Origin: Tanytarsus gracilentus
Taxonomy: Eukaryota; Arthropoda; Insecta; Diptera; Chironomidae
Direction: 5' to 3'
Assembly (NCBI GenBank): GCA_038502055.1
Contig: JAXRKN010000044.1
Location: 5,480,001-5,544,000 of the forward strand
DNA length: 64,000 nt
The notes beneath the pieces were generated by a model that ran no database searches, was not told where the DNA came from, and saw nothing but the letters and a program-made list of their open reading frames with translations. The position numbers and the translations under genes were made by a program. This document shows, piece after piece, positions 38,236-51,506 of the stretch (position 1 is its first letter; each line of letters starts with the position of its first letter).

Positions 38236-41200
38236 TTACTGTTTAACCATTATAATTTCGCTATCAAGACAAGGGATCATGTTGCTATTGTAGTATTTGC
38301 TATCGCCTAGCTCTGAATTTTTCTTCGGGGAAGCTGCTTGAATATCAACGGCTAAATTTGACGTATCCCTATTCTCATTGGAGTCTAAATCTATTGGATC
38401 ATTAGTTATGGTTTTAGTTTGGGTTGTTAAAGAAACATTTTCCTCGCTGCTTTCCATGGGAGTCGTCGATCCAACGGAAGAAACTGTGGTAGATGTCTGC
38501 ATTGGCTCATCACTATTGTCAATTTCGGAGATTTTACCAAGCTCTGGCTTATCGCCGCAATCCTAAATTTAAAAATGAGAATAAAATATTAAAATCTTGC
38601 AAAATAAATTAAAAAAATCTAAGAATTTTAAAATATCCAAAAAAAGCCAATTTAACGACACTCATTAAAAAGAAGAACTCTCATCTACTGACCAAAAAAG
38701 GAAGCGATAATTTCAAAAATGTCTCTTCGAGTGTAGTTTGTTTAAAAAAACATATTAAAATATTACGTGTAATGTATCTTGTGATTCCGATTTATGTAAA
38801 TACTTATCAACTTTCCTCGAGAAAAACGCTCTACAATAAATTAATACATTTTTAGATAAAAATTTAACATATTTTTAATGAGAAAAAGTTCATCTAAGAG
38901 CATTCAAATTTTTAACCACAAGACAAAACTCTATTAAGTTAAGTTGTTATATAAAGGTAAAAAAAACGTTTGTCTGATGGATGAAATTTTTGTGAAATGT
39001 ACAAAATTTTCTTTCCATCCATCAGACTTTTAGAAACTCTCAATAAAACAATCTAGTTTAAAATTTTTAATGGATAATTACACAGCTAAGTTATGCGATT
39101 GTATCACGCGAGAGATATTTTAACGAGACTTTTCTAATATTCTATAAAAACGACTCTCTCAAAAATTATATATTAGCAGTTATTTGGCGACAATAAAATC
39201 GGAATAATCTGCAAACATCTAGCCTATGGAGTTGAGAGAAAATTGGCGAATCGAATAAAGAAAGAAAGGTACGAAAAAAAGGAAATTACACATCAGTTCA
39301 ACGCCAACAACAGTAAGAGATACTTTTTAAAACTGCACACAGACACACACACTTCTTGGCTTATTTTCCTCTCAATTTCCTAATTTAGTTTCTCATTTCA
39401 CTATTATTTTTTTCTGATATCTGCTCAAACTAGCTGCACTATGTGGAAATATCCTAGGAATTAAAATGATTCTCATTTAATCGACAAATCACAATACACT
39501 TGGTGGTATTATAAATCATCATTGAGCTCATCATCATCAAATTGTTGAGAGCTAACGGACTTACTAAACTGTGCAGCGCGTAATTGCCAATAAGCTAGTT
39601 TGATTACTCGGCAAAAATCCTCCAAGGAATAATAATAATATAGTGAAAGATTGTTAGAAAAATTTAGAGTCTCGATGAAAAATTATCACTTTCGATTATC
39701 AAGTCAGCAAAAGGACACACATATTAATTTGAATTGCATTAAATTCATTTTAATTTACCTTTTGAACCGATGTTGGCGGCACTTTCAAATGGACTCGCTT
39801 CCAACACAATGTTCTCAATAGTGCAACGCCATGCTCACGCTTTTTACCAAAACGATTTTCCCAGGCATCCAGTAGATTATTGTAGTAGCGTGCTTGTTCC
39901 GTAAACTGAAGGTATTTGTAGCTATTGGGCGTTGGGAAAATTCTTTCTAGCGGATGGCAGCGATTTAATTCATCTTCGGTCAACATGAGACAGCGAATAT
40001 CGTCGGGAGTTAAGTTTTCGAGAATCGCTGATAAGTACTAAAAAAATAAATTAAAGTGATTAGTGAATTATAAAATTCTATGGAATAAAAATGAAACTCA
40101 CATCCTCTCTCAGAATTGTTTTCTGCGTAAAATGATGATGCTTATGACGTTCCTCTTTGGATAGAGTTGTAGTATAAATTCGTTTATCGTAGCAAAGTGG
40201 CATTTTAACATTAAGTTCACGCGATAGTTCACTCTGTTGAGCGACTGGAATTTTTGGAGGTATCTAAAAGCACTCATAAATATATTGATTTTTAAAAAAG
40301 CATTTTAAATATTTCTTACTTGATACATTGCAGTGTTGAGGAGGGCAGTGACGAGGGGACCTTTTACAGCCATGTCTAGGTTAGATGCCGAATGAAGCGA
40401 TGGTGAAATATTAACCTCCAAAAGCCATGGCACCAGTTCTGAATCGAGCAGAACATCGACCCCGAAAAGCTCGAAAGCATTGTACTTATTTTGTAAATTG
40501 GTTTTGATCATACTGTTAATTGGTCCTTCGCCAGCTATAATTTATAAATTTTTAACCTTAACCCTTAAAATCTTTTCAAAATTGATTTTACCTAAAACCG
40601 TTCGAAGCACTAAATTTCTTAATGCTCCCCATAAACGTTCCGTATTGATTTTCTTCTTCTGCAAATATGACCATAATGATTTTATTGTCCATTTCATGCC
40701 TTTACAGGCATTTGCATCGTCATTTTTATCGTAGCTCGTCGAAAGCTTATTGATGGAATAGTTCGTTAGATGCATATAACGATCATTAAGTGTTTCTGCT
40801 CGCTCGCTGTACTTGACTGAAGCGAATCGTGCCAATCCATCGGTGTGCATGTAGCACTAGAGGGATATAATATTTAAATAACCCATCATTGAGGTAAAAT
40901 GATTTGATAACTTACTCTCAACGGATTCATGGACGTCACGAGAACATACAATCTCAAATCAAACTTGCTTCCATTAATCAGCAACGGACGTTCAATATAC
41001 CTAAAAAATATATTTGTTTTAATTATTTAAATTCATTTGATTAAATTAATTTTTACTACCTTTGAACAATGAGTGGTTTTCTTTTGGGAATTTGTGACCA
41101 GCTATTGACAACCTTAATTCCAGTCCCACGAGCCGATGCTGGCGGTTTTATAATCCATTTGGTATTTTTTTGACTATACTTGTGCCACGTTTGTCTCAGC

Positions 41201-43160
41201 AAATTCAAATCTTGCGGAATGATGAATGTTCGCGGCATAAATCCAAACTCTTTCTTCCCATGGCGACTCATTAGATTTTGAAGATTTCTCCAGCATCGAT
41301 CCTAAAATATTTTAGAATTAAAAAAAGAAAAACATTAAATTATTTTCTTACTTTGCGTCCAATTTGAAAACTTCCCGGCAGGTGGTTAAATTTCTGATAT
41401 GAGTGAAGGGTTTTGAAGCAAGGCGATTTCATGTGCTTGCCCCACGTTCCTACCCAATCATTTGGCTCTGAAAGAGAATTAATTTTGACATCTGCCATTT
41501 TTTCGTCATCTGGACCTAAATGAGAGTATTGCGCGCATTTTTTTGGTTGTTGTTGTGGTGAAGATAATTAAATTAAATTAAGAGAATAATAATTTAATGA
41601 ATAAGTTTGAAAATTTACACACGAAGTCATGTATTCACATTTAGCGGTATTTAAGACTTGCTAGTAGCTTACAAAAATTTAAAAGGTTAAAAATGTTAAG
41701 AACAGCGATACAACAACAATCATATATATTTAGCTTACAATATTCTCACATCAAAAAGTAAACTTACTTTTCATCAATCGAAACCCAGTGTTGAGAAGAA
41801 CTTTCCGTACCAGCAATGGAGTGATGGTTGTTAACTTCCACTTTAGGACTTTGTGGATCATGGAAGGCAAGTCGGGTCCCTTATCCTCGTATGTAGAAAA
41901 CGTAATGTATGGAGGTACAAATGGAAATAGCGATGGTGCTAATGGCTGCTGATGCACGCGTCCAGTGGCGAGAACACATTCGGTGCTAATCATTGACATT
42001 TTAGCATTAATTGCGAGAGATGAGATTTCGGAGCTGCTTATCGAGAGTGATGACTGATAATTGTCTTCTGGATCACTCATGTCGTCATCAATAATGTTAC
42101 TTCCGGTCGGAATTGGCGGATCCTCTTCATCGTCATCGTCGTCTTCTACCTCTTCGTCGCTCTCTTGATCACGATGATTATGCGAAGAGGGGGTGGGCGT
42201 ATTTGATTCTGTTGAAGGAAGTGAAGAACTGCCTGAATTTTGATTTTTCCATAAGCGCGCTTTATGCAATGGTGAAGTGACACGAATCAGACCAATTTTA
42301 TGTCCAACATGGTGACTACGAATTCGGGATTTGGGCGAAAGTGAGTATCGTGAAAAATGATTTGTGTTATTTACTAAGACACTATAATTGGCTCTGGGAT
42401 TAGTTACATGGTGATTTAAATGAGAATGGTGATTTCGAGAGAATTTTTCTTTTGGTGATGATAAAATTTCACGTGTTTTCATATGTATATCCTGAGTTGT
42501 TGTTGCCGGTGATGTGTCAACTTCATGACGAAAATAATAGTCCTGAGATGCTGACTCACTTCTCGCTCTTAGACGTCTTCGCTGGTTCCAACTCTCGTAC
42601 GCGTCCGTTTCTTCACACATGTCAATTGGATCCTCTAAATGAACACTCTTTCCATCAATTTGGAGATTATTAAAGCGAAATTTGTAGCCGTCAACTCCGA
42701 GAATTTCATGCTGCTGACGATAGTCATAAGGCGATTCACGATCTTCGGAGCGTCTTTGCATACGCCACATCTCTTGCTGATAGCTATTTGTATGACCATT
42801 TCTCACATTATAGCGCTCTTGAGGATATTGATGTTGATATTGTGGACTTCTCGATGGCGATAAACATTCACTACGACATCGCCGTCTCAATCTATGCGAA
42901 ATTGGTGAACGATAATGGCCTTTGAGGAGCATATTTTGATGCTGCTGCTGCTGTTGTAAATATTTGTTAAATTCAATTCCATCGTTGTACTCGTATACAC
43001 TATGCTGCTGCTGTGGGAGTGGTTGTTGATACTGATAATGCTCCTTTGACGCATTTATATGGTGTAACATTGAGTCTTGATTGTAAGGTGAACGATGATG
43101 AATGGATTCCATATAGTTACCATTTTGCGGCGACGGCGGTGCCTTGTGCTTAAAGTCCAT
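38236..43160 (-). CDS. TTLL4: Tubulin polyglutamylase TTLL4
   Basis: Nine minus-strand exons: 43160-41768, 41467-41352, 41301-41060, 41000-40916, 40856-40592, 40534-40320, 40263-40102, 40037-39759, 38562-38236. All junctions are GT-AG and in phase, giving 1,027 aa. It adds glutamate side chains to tubulin (and in vertebrates nucleosome assembly proteins) using ATP (known for the family). Residues 1 to about 400 are low complexity: His/Gln-rich with an acidic run (SDEEVEDDDDDEEDPP). The TTL ligase core follows from about residue 420 (PPYITFSTYEDKG): WIIKPPASARGTG at 552-564, LIVQRY at 580-585, KFDLRLY at 596-602, MHLTNYS at 640-646, FELFGVD at 721-727 and LLEVNISPSLHS at 738-749, whose Glu-Val-Asn is the metal/ATP site. 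Human TTLL4 matches strongly through LTPDDIR...RIFPTPNS. An in-frame upstream acceptor at about 43182 suggests an earlier 5' UTR exon. Confidence 0.95.
38563..39508 (-). other. Distal part of the last TTLL4 intron
   Basis: AT-rich sequence between the two candidate last exons. It carries a hairpin at 38972-39027 and no other recognised feature. Confidence 0.5.
38972..39027. repeat. Intronic hairpin with 12-bp perfect stem
   Basis: GTCTGATGGATG at 38972-38983 is the exact reverse complement of CATCCATCAGAC at 39016-39027. The intervening AAATTTTTGT / ACAAAATTTT also pairs, giving a ~56-nt stem-loop with one small asymmetric bulge, within the size range of a small-RNA precursor. Confidence 0.5.
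39509..39619 (-). CDS. TTLL4: Alternative last exon of TTLL4
   Basis: In the intron after the exon ending at 39759, a 111-nt segment opens after CTTGGAG with phase 0, like the downstream last exon. It reads DFCRVIKLAYWQLRAAQFSK... and finishes in an acidic FDDDELNDDL before TAA. Joining it would give a 955-residue protein instead of 1,027. The coding character is good and both candidate last exons begin with Asp. The acceptor lacks a strong pyrimidine tract (TATTATTATTATTCCTTGGAG), so usage is uncertain. Confidence 0.55.
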   Translation of the reverse strand, partial: DFCRVIKLAYWQLRAAQFSKSVSSQQFDDDELNDDL

Positions 43161-45137
43161 TCGCGAAAACTGATTGGTAATCTAAAAATAAGCAAAAATA
43201 TTTTATGGTTAATTAACAATAAATTATGAAATTGATGCGATGACAAATTTAAGACAGTGCTAGCTGATGATTTTCATCACCTGATGCAAATTGACCATAT
43301 CAAATTAAAGATTTAGTGATTTATGAGTGGATAAAAACGAGCTATGCCAAGTCGAATGCCATGTGGCGACTGAATTAAACACTCAGCAACGCGAGTTTGA
43401 GTGTATAAAATTTTCATTTCTCTCTCCCACATCGCAAAGCCTCTCTCACTCACTCTCATCAAAGTCATGTTCTTTGAGAATTGAAGAAAATAAAAATAAT
43501 TTTTTTCTTCGTTTTGTACTCGCGCAAACTATGCGCTATCAATTTGATTACAATGTTAGCGATGAAATTTTAAGATGCTCACACACATATTTTGTTGCAC
43601 ACACGATTCTATTAAATTATACCGCGATAAAAAGTTGTACGAAAGAAGTGGGTGAAGGAAATTCCGAGGGTGGGCGGTATGGATTAATTTGAGATAATTA
43701 AGCGTGAATTAATATTTCATATTTTTAGACATTTTTGAGCGTCAAATTTATCGTTCAAAAATTAAATTTATGCGAGCAATTCAAAAATGAAACCCCTTGG
43801 CCTTCAAATATTTTCCTAATTTATAGACAAAAAATTTCACCGTCATTTCATGATCAATGAACTCATTTTCCTTTTTTTTATTTAGGAAGTGAGAAAATTA
43901 TTAAAATTCCATTTTCACACGAAAGTTCACTCATTGCCGATGAATCATGCTTTCATCATCATTGAGATTCGCAATTGTTGTAAACTATTTTATTTTGTGC
44001 TACACACGAAAAGAACCGTTTGTTTTTTTTGACTCGAGAGCATGGAAACACAAAAATTATAGTGTCTATAAGCCAATTTTAGTGAGCTGTCATAAGGTCA
44101 TTGAAACCCGAATATATAAAAAAAAACGTGGAAGAATGGCGAAATATTGCCAGACGAGCGAGTGAGCAAAGGGAATTTAATAAATTCGTAAAAATGCTTT
44201 TGAAGCAATCGAAATTTTCCAGATGGTGTGAGCTAATCGACTTATAATAGTTTTAGAGAGAGAAAATATTCGAAATATTTAAAATTTTTTTGTTATCGTT
44301 ATTTCCTCATACACCCACAGTCCACCCCTTATATGAAAGATAGACATAATTTATTATTTTATTTGTCATATTTGCTTCTTTTTTCAAATAAATAGCAAAT
44401 CAATCGCATTAAGTTGACTGGGGGTAAAAAAAAGTAAAGCACGAATGTGTCACTCAAAGTCGACTTTCAGCGACGTTTGGAGGAAATTATGCAACAATGA
44501 TTGTTTTTTGATTTTCTTTTAAGTGCATTTTAAAACGTTAAGAACCCCAAAAAAGGCACTCCAATTTTTAGACACTTCGAAGTCATTAAAAAATTTTCAC
44601 TGCATTGGCGTAGAAAAAACTTTTTCAATTATGCCTTCTCATTTGCTATTTTCAGAGCAACCGCAATCATTCAAAAGAACTATAGATGTTATGTTATACA
44701 CATTTACGGCTTCATATGAATTTCGAATTTATGCAATACATGTCTTCACGTGAGTCACTTTTATAGAATGACTAAAGTTCATCGTAACTCTAGTAGTCTG
44801 GTTTTTTCTGTCGCATTTAAATTTGTACTTCAATGTCATGACACACAATCCGATAGGTTTATATATCGGTAAATCGCAATCAATTCTTAGCAGAGCGTGG
44901 CGAAAAAGAAGTTGGAAAATTGATTTCTTACGTGATCACAGTGACATAGAAGCATTACTCGTTCACTTTCGTGACAATTCATCGTTTTTATGATGGGCGC
45001 ACTTAAGATTTTATCTTTAGTGAATTTGTCAGCACTCCAATAAAATGAATTACTAAAATTTTTCTTCATCACTCGAACGAAATTTTTATGTCATGTTAAA
45101 CCTAATTTGTTGTATTTTACAAGGAAAATCTAATTAA

Positions 45138-47031
45138 AGGCCCCAATTTCGATCACTAAATTCAACACCCCAATTTCGTCACTTTTGTTTTACATAATTT
45201 TTCCGTTTCCTTAACTCAAAAATTCTGAAAAAATTCTGAGATATAGTCAAACTTTTGCAGTATAAAAAATAATTTTTTTAAAATTTTTCAAGCATGTCTC
45301 ATGCTTATAATAACCAAACAAATTTACCCATAAAATGTAACCATCACATTAATGATGTTCAAAATGACTCTAAGGCTTTTCTTGTCGTGCTGATGTAATT
45401 TTTAACGTGAACTAGAGACTCTAATGCATCTTTCAAGCATCAAAGAATTTCAAATTTCAGTTACTTTGTAGTCTAAAAATGCTCTTAAACTCACAACTTT
45501 TGTCCGATCACTTTCTGTCTCAAATTCGATCAAGAGAATGAAGAAAGTAGTCTTTGAAAATTTTAGAATTAATTTTTTTCCCACTCTTCATGAATTCTTC
45601 AAAAAAGGAACTTTTAATGAGAAATATTCTTTAAAAAGTTTAAAAATGTCAAGAGTCAGCCTAAGACATGCTTAAAACAGCGAAAAAATTATGAAGTGGT
45701 GTAACACTTATATGCTCGTGATTCCGTTGGTCTGTCTATGGCTTCGAGATCTCGGCCCCTGGACCAGCTAGAGACTTCGGGTTTTCGCCAGATGGTAGCT
45801 CTGAGGCTCTAGTCTAGGGCAGCCATTTTAGGAGTTTTTTGAGCAGTGACCAAAGGTCATGCCACGGACAGCCATAATGTTCATTTTTCATACAAATTTT
45901 CTCTTATATGACTTCATGGGTATCGTTGAACTCATAATTGGACCAGGAGCCGATTGACATAGATGTTGGTGCTTGAACTGGATTTTTGTTCCTCAGCTGG
46001 ATGTTGGTTCCTCCACTGAAAGTTGGTTCCTTCGCTGGATGTTGGTTCCTCCACTGGATGTTGGTTCCTCCACTGAAAGTTGGTTCCTTCGCTGGATGTT
46101 GGTTCCTCCACTGAAAGTTGGTTCCTCCGCTGGAAGTTGGTTCCTCCGATGGATGTTGGTTCCTCCGCTGGATGTTGGTTCCTCCGCTGGATGTTGGTTT
46201 CTTCGCTGGATGTTGGTTCCTTCGCTGGATGTTGGTTCCTTCGCTGGATGTTGGTTCCTCCGATGGATGTTGGTTCCTCCGCTGAAAGTTGAATGACTTC
46301 CCCAAGTCTTCTCCAAAATGACTTCCCCAAAAAATCTACCCTATAATTACATTTCCAATACTTAAATACTGATCAGTTACAAGTGGGTTACACGGTAATA
46401 CCCACGTGAGGATTTTGAAACATTTTTTAAAAAGGTTTAAAAGCGATATTGTTTGTCTCTCCAGAGTGTATATAAATAATTAACTCTCCTGTATATATAT
46501 ATAAATAATTTTTCATTTAGGCTGGATATAAGCATGTCCATTAAGTTTCAAGTTTTTGTAAAAATAATTTTCTTCAATGAATTATCAATAACTTAAAACT
46601 TTGGATTTTAATAAGCATGTTTAGTCATTTAAATTAATTTAATTATTTTAAATAAAAAAAGGCATGACCATTGACCGTGGACACGCTAAAATATTTTTTA
46701 ATCATGTTTTGCGACCAGACTGTTTCATTTTTTATCTAATTGCATTTAAATTTACATTTATTTTACTAAATTTACATTCATATGAAAGTGATCGAATTTA
46801 AGTCGATAAAGTGATCGAACTTAGGAATCTTGTGATCGAGATTAGGTCGGAAACATTTTAATGATTTTAGCTATGAAAGGGTTGCTCAAAAATTAAATAA
46901 AATATCTCAAATTAAAGAAGAAGAACAAAGCACTGTTCTGAAATTTCAACCTTAATTATTCCTTGCCAAAAAAGGTGCAAAATTCTTCACAATTTCATTG
47001 AATTTTGCAAAAATGATCGAAATTGGGGCCT
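45138..47031. mobile_element. Non-autonomous TTAA-flanked DNA transposon, 1.9 kb
   Basis: The 18-bp terminal inverted repeats AGGCCCCAATTTCGATCA (left) and TGATCGAAATTGGGGCCT (right) are perfect. Each is bordered by TTAA (45134-45137 and 47032-47035), the target duplication typical of piggyBac-type elements (known). Sub-terminal GTGATCGA repeats at 46788-46846, and CGATCA-type repeats at about 45505-45535 in the opposite orientation, could be transposase sites. No transposase frame is present. The interior holds a locally GC-richer block (45720-45890) and the 19-bp minisatellite. Confidence 0.8.
45985..46290. repeat. 19-bp minisatellite inside the transposon, about 16 copies
   Basis: The unit is GTTGGTTCCTYCGCTGGAT with substitutions such as CACTGAAA for CGCTGGAT in some units. 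Because 19 is not a multiple of 3 and the unit lacks stops in most readings, long overlapping open frames appear on both strands; these are artefacts of the repeat and not genes. Confidence 0.9.
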
Positions 47032-50000
47032 TTAATCCTAATTAGAAATAATTCAATATTTTTTTTATTCCCCGATTACTCAATTAATCGTCTTGTTAAT
47101 GCAATTCGCGCGAATACAATTTTAAATAAAACGATGGTGATACGCCAAGTGATCCGCGAAAACTAAACTTGAAATTGAAGTAAGAAATGAATAAAAAAGA
47201 AAGAGAGAAGAAAAAGTCTGAGGGCGCAATGTGTTTTTTCTTTTCGAGGAAGAAGTGAAGGAAGACGAAAAACGGAAAAACTCACGAGCATTAACGAAAA
47301 TTCCGAACTCTCCTAGCACTTGACGTTCTAGTGAACTAATTTGATTGAAGAAAATTTTGTGAGTTAAGGTTGTGGAAACTAGAACGCAATTTTTGTTTGC
47401 GGCAATGAAAATTAATTAAAACGGTTAAGAAAGTTTTAGTTTATTTCAAGTAGATCATTTAGGAAATTATTTTATATTTTTAAGCTCTCCCGCAAATGCA
47501 TGGAAATTTATTACCACTTCAAACTAAGCTTGAAGAAGTTTTTTGTGGCTTCACGCAAGCTTGAAATCGATTCAAAAAATTTTGTCACTTGCTTTTCAAT
47601 TATTCGTCAAGTAAGGAAGCACCAAAAATGTTCTCACTGCTTGATACTTTTCACGACCTACCCCAAGAACCAAAAATATTTCCTCAATCCCCGTTTTTTG
47701 AACTCGGCCTCATAAAAGCACACAAGCAATTTTCACCATATATGCAAAAAAAAAAATAAATAGCAAACAACTTTCCGGAAAGGTTTTGCCCCAATTCTAA
47801 TTCAGTGAATGTCTCAATCCAAATTGATTTTTAAACAAATTCCTAAACACATGTTATGCAAGATTTTCTCGCAAATAGGAAATTTATAATAAATATAAGG
47901 GAAAATGTCACTTTTGGGAAATTTATGATGTCTCATGATGACAAAATGAAAAATTAATTTAATGAAATCGTGCATAGAAAAAAGTCAAAGAAATAAGGTA
48001 TTTTTTAATTCAATTTCTCACATGAAATTCGCTATCCAACACTATCTCGACAATGTGACATTTTTTCGAGCGCTTCATTTTTATCGCACAAAAAATTCTT
48101 AAATAGAATTTCAAGAGCTTTTTACACACAATAGATGCTCACTTTTTTTTTTCTATAATATCATCTTCACTTCCTCATTTTCTCTTAAGTTATTGTCTTT
48201 TGAGTGGAGCACAGAAAAAAGGGTGAAAATGGCTCTGCTTCGTTTGGAGTTTTAATGAAAACTGAGGGGAAAGGAAAATTTGTGAAAATGGCACAGAGCA
48301 AAAAAAGTGAACATAAAAGAACCTTGTTTTTCCATGCACACAGAAGTGGCCGAAGCACTTCTCTCTCATGCTAATGTGTGTACTCAATCAATACCCTGAC
48401 TACATTTCTGCCGAGCGTTATTAGTTGGCTGCAATTTTCACCGTTGAGCTCCCGTAGGAATTTTTCACCCTTCATTTATCAACTTTCGTTCAATTTATTT
48501 TCACGATTAAAATTATAATAATCGTTTATTGATTATGAGCTTGGCCGTAAAATGCTGCTTTATGAATGAATTAATTTTGACTTTAAGTGGCACCAATCCA
48601 ACGGGAAGGTGAGGAAAATTCCACCCCGAGAGTGAGAATTTTAAATTTAATTACCAAATAGACCGAATTACATAAATTATATTATAGTGGCACCTAATTA
48701 TAGTGTGCATTAATATGAAAAAGGCACGAGGACTAGAAACGTGAACGTGCTGCATTAATATTCTCGTTTGAAAAGCTTTTCACACTAAAAGAGGATTGTT
48801 TGCAATTATGTGGCATAATCGATCATTGACGGCTTGAGATTTAAATGACACTCGAAAGATGCAATCGATTGCACTATTATGAGCAATTATTTTCAGTCAT
48901 CGAAGAGTAATTTATATTAATTTATTTAGAGGGCTTTTAATTTTGAAGGATTCGAACCGTTTTATTTTCAAAATTTTATATAAATTATCAATGATTGACG
49001 AAATCGATGGGTTTACAATGCGCACTAGACATAGATTTTCTTTGCCAAAAAATTAGGTCAATGCATCAACCCTTAGCTCACGAAAAAAAAAACACTCGGA
49101 TATGACGAAAATATTTGCATTTTTTTTCATGTAAACGAATACATTTAATAAAATCAATATCACTTTCTTTCATCAAAATCTAAACAAATCCGATGTTGAA
49201 CTCAAATCAACAACCTTGAAAAAAAAATTCATACTATCTCTCTCTCTCACTTTCGCGGTTAAATGTGAAGAATGCCATGTTGAGTTAAAAAAAATTCATT
49301 TTTAAAAAACTTTGTCTTCATTCTGATTATGAATTTTTATTATATTTACGATAATCTCAAACAGTAACAGGAGCATTATCTTTTCGAATATCCGCAAAAA
49401 TTTATGTCACATTTTGATTATTTTTGAAGCAAACGTGAGTGAGTGAGCGAGGTAAAAATGAATGAATGAAAAAAAAATAAAACGCACACTTACAATTTTT
49501 CAAAAATAATTCTTTTACACCAAATTTCACGGCTTTTCAACACTTCCCGATGAGTTGAACACAAACTTGGATTTTCCCTTGAGTTTTTTGCTTCTAAAAT
49601 TATCTAAATAAACTCGAGAAAGAACTATTTTAATTAAATTCTCTCGGCATGAAAGAATTCCCAATAGTTCTCTCTCTCTCACTCTGCCGCATTTTTTTCG
49701 TTCGCTGTTGTCCCCCTAGAATTTGAATTCAGTCGTTATAAAATTGTGTAACGGCCGAAAAATATATGAAACATAATAATTAGGATACGAAAAGAGCTTT
49801 TAAATTATTTTCGAAGATCTTGGAGGATATTTTTGAGATTAATTTAATTGAAATTTAAAAGATTTAAAAAAAGTTACGCATGTGTCAGTGAGAAGCAGAA
49901 TTTTTATTTTAAAAATTAAACTTTTTTTACATTAAATTTTAGCTCTTAAACATTAACTAAAAAATTTCAATTTTAAATAATAAAAAAATGTTGTCAATCA

Positions 50001-51506
50001 CTTTGGGACCACATAAAAAATAATTTATAAAAGTCATTAAAACCAATCAAAGCTTTTCCCGACTGCACTATAACTCAACATTCTCCAACTGCTGTTTGGC
50101 ATTAAAAAAAGTTATTAATTCCAGTTGCTTGATCGCACATATCATTTTACTGCAAGCCCACCATTTTTAACATGCACTTTTACGACCTTCCACAGTATGA
50201 TGATCATCATGATGTAACACATCTCTCTCGAGCAGCATTTTTATTGCTAACCATAATATTATTTTTTTAAATATTAAATGGTCTCGCTCTCGCTTGTATA
50301 AGGTGAGAAGTGAGAAATGTGAAGCGCAGTGGAAGAGGGAGATGCGAAAGGAGAAAAAAAAATGCGACAGATGTATGCGAGCTGCAATAAAAGTTGTTTT
50401 TAAACATTTTTCATAATTTTTTTAAATCATGGCTGGTTTGTAACACCCCATTTTCGTCACTACTTATGTGTGATCATCGCGAGACAATAAATTTAAAATT
50501 AATAACAATATTTATTTTTCTAATGGTCTTTTGCGATGTTGAAATGGATTTTCTGAATGATATTAATGCAAGTAAAGGGGTTTATGCGATCGTCTGGGTG
50601 AACAATGAATTTTAACCCTATCGAGAGAACTTAAAGTGATTATTTCGCATGGAGAGTGATTTTAAAATTTTCACATTAAATTGTTAAATTTCACTTGAAA
50701 TAAATTTTCGGTTAAAAATATTTAAATGAAACGTGCACAAAAATGGAAGATCGTTGTCAAATTTACGAAGGGAAGAGTTTGGTAATGTTCCGCATATCCC
50801 TCGATGTATATACACATTTAATCTGTTGTTTAAATCACGCCGTGCTACTTTTTCCATTTTGATATTTTTTCCCTCTCTAATTCACTGCACGCTGTCTCAA
50901 AAATCATACTATAGTATACTATAATTTTGTTGCCAAAATACAAATTGTAATTAAATTTTATTCATCACATCGATGTGTATTAAGGAGTTTTTTTTCAAGC
51001 AACTATGTCATGGCATCGATCTCATTTGCTTCTCCCGGTGAGCGTGCCCATTTCTGAAGATTGAATAAATAAATTTCCTCCTTTCTCATGCTTCAGCGTG
51101 TAATTGCAACCTATAATTTTAACGCCAATTTTGGTGATTAAATTATTAGTTATTACTAAAATCACCGAATGCAATAAAAGAGCGAAAAAAATATGATCGT
51201 AAAATGGGAAGTCAAGCGAACTGATTTGTTTGATGTGTGTCTGTGTGTATTTATTGCCATTTGCAAGAGAAAGAGAATTGTGAGGTAGAAGAAAAATGGA
51301 AAAAGTTATTGTTCAATTTAGTGGTTTGACCAAGGGTCTCTTCTTATTCAATTTTCTCTGCCTTCGTTTCATGACTTTTTCGGCCATGGAATTCAAAAGT
51401 GAGTTCAGGCTTGGAAACTTTAACGTAAAATAAGTTTTAGAAATTTAAGCAAAATTAGAAAGTATTAAAAAAAATAGTTTCTACTCCCATTTTTGAAATA
51501 TATTAT

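Noticed and set aside
45904..46330. Long open frames of 107-133 codons on both strands
   Set aside because: They are produced by the 19-bp minisatellite, which lacks stop codons in most readings; no start context, domain or splice signal supports a gene.
47122..47319. 65-codon minus-strand frame as a first exon of TTLL4
   Set aside because: No donor in phase with an acceptor at 43182 could be shown, and the frame is Ser/Phe-rich background without known motifs.
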